Assembly (NCBI GenBank): GCA_000310025.1
Contig: FN649727.1
Coordinates: 8,867,748 to 8,931,747, forward strand
Reading direction: 5' to 3'
Source: Ectocarpus siliculosus
Lineage: Eukaryota; Sar; Phaeophyceae; Ectocarpales; Ectocarpaceae
DNA: 64,000 nt
Shown: piece by piece, positions 12,686-23,745 of the stretch
Layout: each line of letters begins with the position of its first letter
Position numbering within the stretch: position 1 is the stretch's first letter
Notes under the pieces: generated by a model
Database searches by the model: none
Told to the model about the DNA's origin: nothing
What the model saw: only the letters and a program-made list of their open reading frames with translations
Translations under genes and position numbers: made by a program

Positions 12686-12800
12686 GGGGTGTGCTCATGT
12701 AAGACGTACCATGCCCTAGTCGTTAGACCTTTGCATCCCTTCAATGCCGGCACGGTGGAGCGATATGTCGGGTCTTCGCCGGCCCAGGCGGGGGGGTACG
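12686..12800 (-). mobile_element. Short dispersed repeat, SINE-like copy (subfamily A)
   Basis: Read on the minus strand it has GGCGAAGACCCGACATATCG, GGGATGCAAAGGTCTAACGA, CTAGGGCATGG and a C-rich tail beginning GAGCACACCCCC. The element order matches the copies at 9597 and 20392. Confidence 0.5.
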
Positions 12801-13256
12801 TGTGTTTTGCGGCATTCTTCATGATGTGCAGTGGGTGGTGGGTCAGAAGGTTTAAATGTTGCAGGTGTGTGACTGGTGTCTTATTGTCGTGAGGAGTGGG
12901 GTCCGGTTAGGCGCATGTGGTGCTCGAAGCTGTATCGCCAACGGGTTGAAGTGTAATTGTTGTGCAGCAATACTGTGTTGTGCACGATACACACCTCAAT
13001 ACTTACGCTTTCGGAGTATGTTGTGGGTTCCCACGTGTATCGTGACACGGACGGCAAATGGACAGCAGCAGCAAGAAGACGTGAGCAATTGGGAGAGCGC
13101 GAGGTGTGTTTTTTTGAAGACGCCATGACGGCGTTATCTATTCGTGTCTAACCGCTATGTGAAACCAATGTTTGTGGAACCAACGTTACCGAAACGGTTG
13201 GCACAGCAGAGGAAGAACTGCATAGCTATACGAGAGTTGGTTGCGAACTCGAACAC

Positions 13257-13288
<32 letters not shown>

Positions 13289-13682
13289 TTTTTTTTTTGG
13301 TGTTTTAAGGGGTAAAACCTTTACCCCCCCCCCCCCAAAGGGGGGGAAATTTTTTCCCCCGGACCCAACCCCAAAGGGCAAACTTTTCTTCCCTTTTTTG
13401 CAAAAGGGGGCCAAAAAACCCCTCCCCAAGCTGTTTTTCCCAAAAAAATCCCCTCCCCCCTTTTTAAAACCCTTTCCAACCCCCCGAAAAGCTTCCGCCC
13501 CCTCCCCTTTTTTTCCAGCCCCAAAAAATTTTTTGGAGCCCCCTTGGATTTTTTCCCCCNNNNNNNNNNNNNNNNNNNNNNNNNNNNNNNNNNNNNNNNN
13601 NNNNNNNNNNNNNNNNNNNNNNNNNNNNNNNNNNNNNNNNNNNNNNNNNNNNNNNNNNNGGGGGGGGGGGGGGGGGGGGGGG
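13257..13682. other. Low-quality sequence and 100-base assembly gap
   Basis: From 13257 the sequence becomes long homopolymer blocks (G, C, T, A runs) with no normal composition. It then runs into 100 N at 13560-13659 and a G run to 13682. This looks like poor base calling at a contig end, not biology. Reading frames here should be ignored. Confidence 0.85.
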
Positions 13683-14680
13683 CGGACGTACTCTTATGTT
13701 TTGCATGTCTTAGCGGTTAGACCATTGACCACGCGTCCTCGAGAGGACGGAGCATTGTTCCCACAGGACCGATCACCAATGGCCAATCGTTCCTTCCTAC
13801 TTTGCCAAAGGTGGCTCAAAAACGTCTTCCCTAGTCTGTTTATCCTAACGATATCCCTTCCCGCCTTTTCAAACCACTTCCTACTCCCCAGTACAGCTAC
13901 CGTCCTCTCCTCTCTATTCCATGCCTCAAACATCTCTCTGTACGTCCCTTGTATTTTTCCCAGCTCAGTCATGTACACTTCCCTCTCCTCTTCGTACCAC
14001 GGACATTCCGCGACTACATCAACACGGTCTTCGCATTCGAAGCCGCAATCACATTTGAACTTGTCGTCTTCGTCGTCTACCGTCCTATGTCTTCGTCGAC
14101 GTTCTCGAAGGCCTATGTCCCCGGTCCTGAATTTGACCTTAAGCGTTGTCCCTGCATCCATCGGTCCATGTAGGTAATCCTTGAACCCTAGTCCTTCTTT
14201 CAACATTCCGTGCACTTCTAGACCCTCCTTATCCTTGGTTTCTTTCCTTAGATTCCGTTCTTCTCTCTCGGCACAAGCAACAAATATCTTCTCCTTGAAC
14301 CCCTGTAGACCCTCCGTTTCCAGCGTTTCATCTTCGTCGATGTCTAACCCCTTCCATACGTCCTCTACAACCTTGACCCATTCCGTGGGTTGTCTACCCC
14401 TCTTTTTGTTTGCCCACTTCGCCTCCCATACTATTCTCGGCAACCTCTCCTCTCCCATCCCGCACATGCGATACTGCCATGTCAGCTTCCTTGCGTCTCT
14501 TCCCGACCGTAGGGATTGGATCCCCAATTCTGCCCTTACGGCTGCATTACTTGTGCGCTTGGAGCATCCTAGGATGATTTTCGCTGCTTTCATCTGCGCC
14601 GCCTCGAGTTCTTTCACTACCTTCTTATTTACTTCCCATACTTCTCCGGCGTACTCTAGCGGTGGTACGATTACGGGGGG
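13683..14680 (-). mobile_element. 5'-truncated LINE-like non-LTR retrotransposon, C-terminal fragment
   Basis: On the minus strand a frame runs from about 14675 to 13694, first ATG at 14617. It begins in PPLEYAGEVWEV, continues AAKIILGCSKRTSNAAVRAE and ELGIQSLRSGRDARKLTWQY, and later has a Cys/His-type knuckle (CDCGFECEDRVDVVAECPWY). This is the usual C-terminal region that follows the reverse transcriptase domain in non-LTR retroelements; the RT and endonuclease parts are missing. The coding end (ERLAIGDRSCGNNAPSSRGR...) is followed by a C-rich 3' tail that merges into the gap. It sits in an intron of the topoisomerase relic, in opposite orientation. Two short copies of its 3' end lie at 19597 and 57783. 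Confidence 0.75.
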
Positions 14681-15947
14681 GGGCTTGAGAAACGGAGTAT
14701 TAGTTGTTGTATTTGTTGTCTCTCAAGCCCCTCCCCTCTGTTGCTCTCTGTACCACCTCGCAAGCGCTTTTTCCGTACGCGTTTTCGTCCTACCCCCACG
14801 TACAAACGTCGGAGAGGGCTGAATCTCTCGGGGACGTGACTCCGGCGTGTACAAGTTGATTTTATGGTTTTGTGTACAAGTTTTCGGGAGGGACCCCAAC
14901 CCTCAGGGTAGTGCAGCTCTCTCTGGGTTATTTTCTGTTTGGTCATATTACACGACTTGCGCTGGTTGGCACATGGCTGGAAGGTGTCCTTGGGGTTTTC
15001 TTTCTACAAGTAGCAACCACGGGTTGGACCATAACCATGAGCAACAACAACACCCTTTGAACCGCAAGTAGCAACAACAGGTTTACCTTACCATGACGCC
15101 TACAGCCCTGACCTTGATTTTATCAACAACGGCGTTTACGACCTTCCACGGAAGCAGGAAGTGGTGGACGTGGTGCTGAAGGCGTCGGGCATGACGACGC
15201 TTTTCGAGGGGTTCTTGAAGGTGTACCGGGAGGAGGGGGTCTACGAACCTGTTCCCGCTTGACGCTGCGACGGAAGGTGCGCGAGGATGGATCACTCGGC
15301 CGTGCGTGCAGATGTAGCGATGGCCCACACCACGAGGCATCACCAACAACAACGTGTGTATTGTAGAGTCTGGACGTTCGTCAGCTGTTTGAGCTATTTG
15401 GCCTACATATAGCTCAGCCAGCCAAAGAGCATCATGTTGTTGAAACGACACACACTGCTGGTTGGGGAATGGTTTCTTTGCACCCTCTGGTCCGCTCATT
15501 TTTTCCTGCTAACCCTCTTCATGGCGTATCTACTTGAGGTCAGGAGCTAGGTTACCTTGTTCACTGCTGTACTGGTGTTTCCCTAAGTGCGCACAATCTA
15601 CACCTCATCGAGTATCCGCCACCTTTACACTCCCTGACCCCACCCCCCCCTCCCCCCTCGCGGGTGTCGCAACACGGCTGTACCGCTTGTGTAGGGGATG
15701 ACCAAGAGACCGAGCTACCGTTGTTGGTGGAGGGAGGGAAAGTGGTGTGCGAAGACGCTAGGCCAGCGGCACACAGTACGTCACGTCACCCCCTAGAAGG
15801 CAGGTTAGGGTATGCGCACCACAAGATAAGACAAGGCAGGCCCGGTGGTAGGCTGGCGTAACCCAGACAGGCAACGGCCGGGTAAAGCTGAAGGAATCGT
15901 CGTCGTCGTTGTTGCTCCTGTCTTTTGTTTTGTTTGTTTGTTGCGGT

Positions 15948-16016
15948 TGCTGGTGCTGCTGGTGCTGCTGGTGCTGGTGCTGCTGGTGCTGGTGCTGCTG
16001 CTGGTGATGCTGGTGA

Positions 16017-16048
<32 letters not shown>

Positions 16049-16073
16049 ATGCTGGTGATGCTGGTGATGCTGT
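15948..16073. repeat. GCT/GGT trinucleotide repeat tract
   Basis: Mixed GCT and GGT units over about 125 bp in an intron of the topoisomerase relic. The frames through it read as Ala/Gly or Leu/Val low complexity and are probably not coding. Confidence 0.8.
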
Positions 16074-17061
16074 TCTGTGTTCGTGGTTCGCGTTCTTGTC
16101 CTGTTGGTGGATGTTGTTGTTTCGCTCGTCGTCGGCTGGTGTCGCCGAAGGTTCATACCAAGGAACTCCCACGACACCCCACACCCCTTTGAACCCCTTC
16201 TCGGGTAAGCAGTCCCCCACTTCGTGTGTTTTCTTACTTCAGATTTCCCGTCGCCCCCACCCCCACCCCGCTAGGTTTTCTGAGGCCAGCTTCATCAAGG
16301 AGCTCGAGGCGAAGGGGGTCGGGCGTCCCTCCACCTACGCGAACCTCCGCGAGCATCATCGGTACCCTTCGCACGAGGACGTACGTAAACCTGCAGGGAC
16401 GGAACCTGACGCCAAGCCTGACGGGCTTCGTGATGGCAGACCTGCTTAGGGGGGCACTTCCCGGATTCCACCGACACCGGCTTTACGGCAAAGGTGTGCC
16501 TGTGTGCGTTCTTGCGTTGGGCGGACTCTAGTGGCCCCACAATAGTAGTATTTAGCGCAGTTTGTAACACTATTTGTTTCGACGTTCAATGTCTCTCTCC
16601 TCTCGCTCGAGTTAGTCGCTGCTGCACCAGCGTATGACGAAGGACCGGTTCACGTACACGGTCGGGTACACTTGTGTGTGTGTGTGTTTTTTTTTTTTTT
16701 TCGATGCTCACCGCATGTACACCCACCAAAACGGAAAAAATCGAACGAGTCCAAACCCGCATGCTTTGTACTTTAGAGTGATATCTGCAGCCCTAGCTTG
16801 TCGTCTTGAAGCGGGGTTTTTCGTAGGTCAACAAGTTGAAGGAAGTCAGGTCATCCAACGCATTGTTGTCTGTTGTTCCCAGCATTACCCCGCCCTTAGC
16901 TTGTGCATGAGTTCATGCTCTTTGTCATGAGTAATTTGAGGTAAGTTGTTGGTCGGTCGGTCGCTACCGAACACTTGGAAAGTACCCTGTGATGGCGAAT
17001 CAATTGTGCGGCGATATTTACACGCCACAACTATAACGCATGATCCCCCACACCGAACAAG

Positions 17062-19860
17062 ATGTCCCCCTTCCCGCCCCACCAGCCGTTCTGTTTTTCT
17101 CCTGCCGTGCGTTGTGTTTGCCGACGCGTGGTGGCACACATCTCCAGGCCAACACGTCTGGAAACGTTTTGCAGAGGGGTCCACGAGCCGGCTTGTGGTG
17201 GGCGGGGGCTGGGGCGCGACGCGAGGGGGAGAAGGAGACCACAGTACTGTAGCTCCGAAGGAGGCGGTGACGGCAGCAGCAGCCATAGCCGGCGATCTAG
17301 CAGGGACGGCGGCGGTGTGGACGGGGACTCGACGGGCGGGAGCGGCGACGGTGTGAAGGGGGGCCGGGCGGAGATGTGGTCGTTGCGGCTGTCGGAGTGC
17401 GCGGCGTTGGGGGATCTGGCGGGAGCCGTCGAGGCTTTGGCCCACGGTGAGACAGGCTGACACACCAGCAGCGTTTGCGGCTTATTTTGTTTCTGGCACC
17501 CCTAACATACCAGGCTGTAAAGACCGAAAAAGTATTGGTATTTTTTATTCCATATTTTCTTTTTGTTGCTACGGGAGTGTTGCCTCTGTGACCTCTTTCG
17601 GCGCTCCTAACACACCAGGTAAGTTAAGAGTGAAACAATTATCCCGTTGTTTCTTTTCATATATCTCTTTGTTTGCTACGGGAGGTATGCCTGTGTGGCC
17701 TCTAGGTGGCACCCCTAACCTACCGCTGAAACATATCAAGCCATTTTCTCGACGGAGCCGTTGGGGTGCTGGCCCGCGATGACATACGAGGAGACGGCCC
17801 GTGGTGTGTGTGTACTATCCTGCTTGCTGTCCGTAGGTTTTCGAAAGTGGTGGCTTGCCTCTCTGTCGTTCGTGTGCTTGTATAGTTCTAGTGATCGTTG
17901 CGACAAACGTCCGCTTGTTGCTTGCAAGGGTTTCAAACGTGGCCGCGTGTCTCTATGATATGTTTTTGGTTGTCCTCGTCATGATTTGGTTTGTTTTTGC
18001 AACGAAACGGTGCGGTTGTCCTGCACACAAGTCCAGAGTTTCTTTTCTGTGTGCTGAATAGTTGTGTGTATGTTTGTTTTTCTAGTTGTTGGGATCGACC
18101 GGGCTACAACACCAGCTGACGATTGAAAAACTGTCAGTCTCCAGTGTGTATGTGAGCCGTGTGATTTGCTGCCTACGCTCTTCTGCCAATCGTTCGTTGT
18201 TGATAGGGGGTGACCCACGATGGACGAACCCCGACGATCAGCACAGGACAGCCCTGCATTTCGCCGCGGCAACTGGGGAACTGGGGTGAGAAAGAAGAGC
18301 CAGGGAGACTTGAGAGTGCACTCCCGACATTATATTTTACATTCTTTGATTTCTAGAACCGTGTGCCTACAAGAAAGTCTGTAACCACGGAAGCGTTCGC
18401 GTCAGTTGGACCAGTACGGATATTGGAAGGTACGAGCGGATACCGGGACTGGTTTTGTAATGCGAGGTCAACAACAGCTCCGCCGCACGGTTCGCGCGCT
18501 TGTCCCCCTCCAAGCGTCCGTACCCCCAGTCCCGCTTGCTGCATAACTGGTACCATGTATGTACCGTGAGATGTTGACGGTGCGGTGCCTCTTTCTAGCC
18601 TTGACGGCCTCCCACCCACCAAACCTGTCCACTGTTGTTGTGGTTTGCCTGTGCTCTGCTGTCGTGGTTGTTGTGACTGGCGTTCTGTTGCCTTGGTCCT
18701 CATTGCTCGAAGTTGGCTTAATCATCATCGGTCGTAGTCGCGAACGTGTCTTTTGTGTTTGTTGTTCACCCACGTGCTCTGCTCCGGCGGTCGCTCTCTG
18801 CGTGAGCTGACTATCTTCAATGACACGGCCTGCCAGCATAAATCTTGTCATTAAATCCTCCCCGAGGTGCTGATCCTGTTCGGAAGATTTGCAGACCTCA
18901 GCCACCTGTGGTATACCCACCTGTCACACGTGGGTGAGGTCTGCCATCACCACCAACAGGATCAGCACCCCGGAGAGGGTGGAGACAAGGGTCATGCTGG
19001 GCAGTCTGCTTGAAATAGCAGGCCGTGTCAGCAAAGATGGTGCAGTTTACGCAGCAGAGAGAGCAACCAGAGCAACGTGGGTAATGGTGGCGCGTGTTAA
19101 CTCCCAGTAAGTTTATATATGTTCCGCGAATGCTTTTGTCTTGTATGTTCCGTTTTTTTTCCTGTTTTGCTGGCTACATGTGTAGGTGCTGCGATTTCCT
19201 TATCCAGAACGGCGCTGACGTGTTCTCGCTGGACGAACGGCAATGTAGCCCTCTGGACATCCCTTGCCTGGGGAATCAGGTATTCATCGGTACAGTAGCC
19301 TTGGCAGGGTTTTCGTATTCTGTAAACATGTTGGATAAAGCATGCAGTCGGGGCAATTGGGTTAGTTTTAGGGATAGGGTCTGCGTACCCTTTCCTTTGT
19401 TTTATGCCCTCATGAATCTAGTTTCTCGCGAAACGGTCCGTATTTACATAACAGTCTTTAACCTACAAGCCCCCCCCCCCACCTGGGTGTCTAGCCTCCT
19501 GAGGGTGACCCGAGAGGACGTGCCGGAAAGGTTTTTTCACGGGTTGTTGTACACCGCAGTGAGTGCAGCGGCCATCCCTAGGACCTAAGAATTTGAAACC
19601 TGGTCCTTTGGGAAGGAATGCGCCGTCCTCTGGAGCACGCGTGGTCAATGGCCAAACAGCTAAAGCATGCAAAACATGAGTACCCACCCCCTCCGTTAGA
19701 TGGCTTGGCTTATGATCTTCTGTTCCGGACCTTAAACCTATCCCAATGCTTCCCTGGATGCAACGTCGCGCGTTGTTGGTCTCTCTCTCTCTCTCTCTGC
19801 GTTTTTTTTCCACTCCAGGTGCCCGCGGTGGAGTATTTCTTGGACAAGATGGGGCGGTAG
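17062..19860 (+). CDS. Small ankyrin-repeat protein, four exons
   Basis: Exons are 17062-17446, 18207-18285, 19186-19279 and 19819-19860 (TAG stop). Phases 1, 2 and 0 match across all three introns, and borders are GT-AG. The frame gives 199 residues from the ATG at 17062, or 95 from the ATG at 17374, which directly precedes the conserved part; a Ser/Gly-rich linker precedes it, so the shorter start is quite possible. The core reads LSECAALGDLAGAVEALAHG, then NPDDQHRTALHFAAATGELG, then LIQNGADVFSLDERQCSPLD: about two and a half ankyrin repeats with the TALHFAA and NGADV signatures. Ankyrin repeats bind protein partners; nothing here names the partner. The tail ends VEYFLDKMGR. It follows the topoisomerase relic by under 1 kb, on the same strand. 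Confidence 0.75.
17494..17735. repeat. About 105-bp tandem repeat in intron, 2.3 copies
   Basis: Three starts share GGCACCCCTAACATACCAG or close variants at about 17496, 17601 and 17706. Each of the first two is followed by a T-rich stretch and a GCTACGGGAG...GCCTCTGTGACCTCT block. It lies in intron 1 of the ankyrin gene. Confidence 0.65.
18821..19030. mobile_element. 210-bp foldback MITE
   Basis: It begins TGACACGGCCTGC and ends GCAGGCCGTGTCA, a perfect 13-bp terminal inverted repeat. Inner arms also pair: AGGTGCTGATCCTGTT (18854) with AACAGGATCAGCACC (18953), and GCAGACCTCA with TGAGGTCTGC. Most of the element can therefore fold into one long hairpin. It has no coding capacity and lies wholly in intron 2 of the ankyrin gene. 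I see no convincing target duplication. Confidence 0.7.
19597..19692 (+). mobile_element. Short copy of the LINE 3' end (subfamily B)
   Basis: It matches the minus strand of 13690-13790: GGTCCT, then GCGCCGTCCTCTGGAG, CGCGTGGTCAATGG, GCATGCAAAACATGAGTACC and a C-rich tail. It is about 95 bp and sits just upstream of ankyrin exon 4, inside intron 3. Confidence 0.65.
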
Positions 19861-20391
19861 GCGAGCAAGACTTTGGTGGGATGTTTTAGGTTGAGGTTTT
19901 TCTGTGTACGGTTTCAGGTGGCGAGGGGGTTGTGCCGCAACGTGTGAACGGATATCTGGTCCATCTCGGATTTGCGGATCGTTGGGATTCCGCAGTTAAT
20001 TCGTACCGGGGGGGGTATGAGGGTTGGATAAACCCGCGGCGCGGCACTCCGTGAATCATTTCACGTTCGTTGGGTAGCCGGGATTAACACGGCGGGAAAG
20101 CGGATTAGTTGAACGGAACAAGGAACAAGGAACGGGGGGGTTGCTAGTTTACCACATGGCGGTGCCATTCTTGGAAACGGCGTGCTACACACCGGCAGTG
20201 GTGACTGTGAAAGAAATGCATAGTTTTTTTTTCGATTTATCCTTTGAAATTAGAGGCCTTGCATAGCGCCAGAGTTTGGTCCTTGCACTGCAGCACAGCA
20301 GGCGTTTGGCAATGTCGTCTTGCGACAGTGTTGGCAGGAGTTGGGAGCGGAATAAGAGCAGCAGCAGGGGTCGGGCCGGGGGGAGGATTGT

Positions 20392-20505
20392 ACTAATGTA
20401 ATCGCATCCCGTAGCCTCTAGACCATTGACCTCGCATCCCTCCAACGCCGGGACGGACCGAAATACCGGGGTTTCATCGGCCCAGGCTGCGATGAACCAG
20501 AGGCT
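20392..20505 (-). mobile_element. Short dispersed repeat, SINE-like copy (subfamily A)
   Basis: On the minus strand it reads GGGCCGATGAAACCCCGGTA, then GTCCCGGCGTTGGAGGGATG, CGAGGTCAATGGTCTAGAGG and CTACGGGATGCG, ending in a C-rich tail. It is the clearest relative of the copy at 9597. Confidence 0.55.
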
Positions 20506-20830
20506 GGTAATCCATGCGTGTGCCACGCGGGGGCAGCAGCGGTATGTAGTTGGGGGCTCGTAGGGCTTTCTAGAGGCAGGCGCGGGCGGTAGTCTGTGCG
20601 CAGGAAGATGAAATTGCAGGCATGTGGGTGCTCTCTGACTTGCCCCGGTGACGGCACGGGCCCCCCTATTTGTAATAGTGTTATTGTAACGGTCGACTGT
20701 TTTGGTGGTTGAACGGTCGTCGGGGGGGAGGATTATGCTGTTCGGGCGGGGGTGGGGCTGGTTGAGGATGTCTTGTAGTCTATGGTTGTTGATCGTCGTC
20801 GTTTCGGTATCATCGTGTTCATTCCGACAA

Positions 20831-20866
20831 GATGTGAGGGAGGGAGGGAGGGAGGGAGGGAGGGAA
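20831..20866. repeat. (GGAG)n tetranucleotide repeat
   Basis: About eight GGAG/GGGA units in a row in intergenic DNA. Confidence 0.8.
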
Positions 20867-22134
20867 GGTCTCCCTTCCCGCGGCGTCGTGGCCGTTTTCC
20901 CGCGGCGCCAAGTAGGGCGGAGGGGGATGGATGTATCGGGAAGGCTGTGGCTTGAACCTTCGGTGGAGGTCAAATAGGAAGATAGAACGTTTTCCCCTCC
21001 GGCTTGGACCTTCGGCGGAGGTCAAACAAACAGGCTGGCATACCCCTTCGGGAGAAACACAGCGCCAGCGAGGGGCAAAAGGGCATATTCCTGTAAAATT
21101 TTAATGATCACCCCGCTTTTGATCAGTTTTTTCTTTTTTCCCCCCTGCCCTTTTGTGGCCCTGATTATTCTACGGCAACGAGTGTTCACGGAGCATACGC
21201 CCCCCCCTCCCCGAGATGATGTCGAGATTGTTTTGACGGGGTCCCCCATGCGGTACCGGTAGGCGGTATAAATAGAGATTGTAGTGGTGGCGGTAATGAT
21301 AGCGAGAGCAAGCGAGCGTTCGAGCTGTAAATATATGCGGCAGCGTGCGGAGAGCGTCGAACTGGAAGTCTGTTTTATTTTTGGGTATCTTGACTGGCAT
21401 GATACCATCATTAATGGTGTGGGGGCGGGGGATGTCGTTAGGGTAGTTCTTTGAGTATTAAGTACACAGCTGTATGCACTAAGAGCTGGACACGGTACCG
21501 AAGTAGTGACCTGCCCAGTCTCCGTTGCGTCGTATGCTTCTTCGTGTAGGCAGGGAAAACAACTTGTGTATTTGTGGTGGGGGTCGTGACGTGTAACTTG
21601 ATTCCTGTCATTTTTTTCTTCTACCCAAGACCGGAATTTCCTAGTTTCCGTCAATCTTTCCCTCCCCGGCCCGCCTTTCCGGATATACTGGCGTCCTGCA
21701 TGTCCTCGACTGGTGTTGCTACTCCTTCGAGCGTGTGCACCTGAACGCGAACCTTGTTGAACGCTTTAATAATGCTAAGTTTCTTTTTCCATTTTTTTTT
21801 CCGTAACGGTTTGGTTACGTCTTGGAGGCCGGCACTGTTTACGTCGTCGTGGTGGGGACCGCGTTGTCTGCGTTTGCAGCAGAACACTACATAGCTCTGG
21901 CGCCGCGACGTCGGTCAAGGGGTGTAGTCTGCATTTGGTTAAAACTACAGATCGCCTAACTGAGGCTCTCGCTCTTCTGTAGCTCCCCTGGTACGCGTAG
22001 AATACCCGTCTTTGAAGGTAGGTGCGGTTGGCAAGCCGTGTCACCGGCCGCGGGCGACCTCGAATTTGGCGACCGCTCGGTCCTGGTTGGAGCAAACAGT
22101 GGCGGGGTGTGATGTGTGATTTCGAACACGGTAC

Positions 22135-22690
22135 GAAAGGTTGTGAGGGTCTCTTCGCTACGCCGTGGTTCACATTCCAAATCCCAAAGCATGTTTGTAT
22201 GCGTGGCAGTTGTATTCCGACCGGGGTGTGCGCTGTTGGAACAAGACCATTCACCGATGGTCACGTACAAGTTTCAAATTTCTTGGTTCCAATCCTAAAC
22301 GCCTAAATGGCAACGTAGCCTTCATATAGCGTCTGTCGTTGTCTCCTTCTGTCATTGCGTGCGACAAATGTTGCAGTGAATTCTTGATTTTGTTGGCGTA
22401 GGCGATTTTCCATGTGTGGCGATCAAAGGCCCCAAGCTGAAGACGAAAAACGAAAACCTGCAGATGCATGAAATTTCAAGAACTGTGCGGCGGGGTTGGT
22501 TACTGTCTCATACAAGTACTCAGTTCCTACCGGCAAGAGAACCGGCAACCGCAACAGACAAGCGAACCAGCATCAATACCGACAAGTCAATCAACAATCC
22601 AAACCAACAAGTCAACCACAACCATTGCCAACAATCGCACCAGCCAACCACAACGGGAAACAACCAGGCCGACAAGCCAATGAAAAACAG
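22135..22690 (+). repeat. Diverged direct duplication, copy 1
   Basis: It is collinear with 23010-23745. Shared blocks in order: CTTCGCTACG followed by CATTCCAAAT; CCAATCCTAAACGCCTAAAT with GGCAACGTAGCC; GATCAAAG and CCAAGCTGA; and a long block around ACAAGCGAACCAGCATCAAT. The last block keeps a similar Gln/Asn-rich peptide (QANQHQYR) in one frame of both copies, but no gene is evident. Confidence 0.6.
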
Positions 22691-22808
22691 GCTGGACAGC
22701 TGAGAGCACTGAGCAATGAAACGCCTTTGCCATTCGGTGTGAGTTCATTTGGTGAAAAGAGGTGCGACACTACATAAAACGATGTACGGTGACACAAGAA
22801 AGAGCGAG

Positions 22809-22866
22809 GCAGAGAGAGAGCGAGAGAGAGAGAGCGAGAGAGAGAGAGAGAGAGAGAGAAAGAGAC
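22809..22866. repeat. (GA)n microsatellite
   Basis: GA/GC-GA dinucleotide run between the two copies of the local duplication. Confidence 0.85.
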
Positions 22867-23009
22867 GAGACGCCGGGAAAGAAGGTGCATTTCTGAGGAA
22901 GTCACTTCTGCCGAAGCTTGCGCCTTGATGAAACGAGCCTGGGAGTGAACCGCTTCACTCCATGATCTCGAAAAGGGAGCTTTACAAAATAAAATAAAAT
23001 CACAATCTG

Positions 23010-23745
23010 GTGGTGAATGTCGCTTCGCTACGATGTGTAGCATTCCAAATTCCAATGCATACATGCCCTGCTGACCTCTACTTTCAGATTGCAGGCATCA
23101 CGCCCGGCAACAACAAAATATGCAAAGACCCCGGGAATATGCAGATATATGAATGTGCATATGCAGCAATACATACATATCCATCCGTGGTCCAGGCAAG
23201 AACGCAGGAAGAAGGTGCATGTGCAACCGGCCGTGTTCGTGTATGGGTAGCCGTCATACTTGGACCCAGGCTGCGATCTTGGATCTAAGGGGTCCAGCGA
23301 TTCACTTACCGCGGTAAGGCTTACATTTCGTGGGGCCAATCCTAACCGTCTTAATGGCAACGTTGCCCTCTCGTATGGCGATTCGTCTTCCGCTACCAAT
23401 GCGTGCCACAAGAGTGATAGCAGTGGAGAGCTGGATTTGTTGGTTGAGGGGATTTCCCGTGTACTGTGCAGTAGTCTGGAGATCAAAATTCCAAGCTGAG
23501 GACGTAAAGAACACAATCATACTACTTGGTAGAGATGCAGGAAGTGTCGAGAACCTGTGCCGCGTGTTGGTGAATGTTCCTCACGAAGTTCCTACCTACA
23601 AGAGAGCCGGCAACTGCAACAAACAAGCGAACCAGCATCAATACCGAAACGTGAATCACCACTCCAAACCAACAAATGAACCAGCAACCAATCCCAAGGG
23701 CAGCTCATCAGCACAACAAGTATCGCAGGAAAGCCGGAACAGGAG
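23010..23745 (+). repeat. Diverged direct duplication, copy 2
   Basis: Collinear partner of 22135-22690. The spacing between matching blocks grows from about 880 to about 1060 bp, so copy 2 carries insertions, mainly within 23080-23290. Confidence 0.6.

Larger units (their letters stand above)
6873..16493 (+). pseudogene. topA: Decayed type IA DNA topoisomerase I gene (cyanobacterial/organellar type), introns retained
   Basis: Recognised exons in order: 6873-7460 (presequence, low-complexity Lys/Ala/Thr linker, then VESPAKTRTITELL), 8160-8237 (KRAVFHDITQ), 8834-8909 (QIGENLVQAHE), 9730-9899 (WNFVAPGLSAGRVQSVA), about 10499-10585, 11167-11349 (PFIPSTLYQ), 11719-11845 (ITYMRTDR with the catalytic Tyr), about 12260-12671 (QEAHEAIRPA, then DLVYRRTLAS), 15158-15235, 15695-15775 and 16275-16493 (EASFIKELEAKGVGRPSTYA). 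The protein would break and pass one DNA strand to relax supercoils. Lesions: a probable missing A near 7251, a 5-bp GTGAT duplication at 7358, no TOPRIM segment with DxDxE anywhere between 7480 and 8160, a small insertion near 8888, TAG at 9893, a frame jump near 12460, a frame mismatch at the 15775/16275 junction, a 10-bp duplication near 16343 and an extra G near 16452. The C-terminus is not found. Confidence 0.85.

Noticed and set aside
13398-14177. 259-codon plus-strand frame
   Set aside because: It begins in the artefact sequence, crosses the N gap and is antisense to the LINE fragment.
20185-20973. 262-codon minus-strand frame
   Set aside because: It crosses a dispersed repeat and a GGAG microsatellite, has low-complexity composition and shows no domain.
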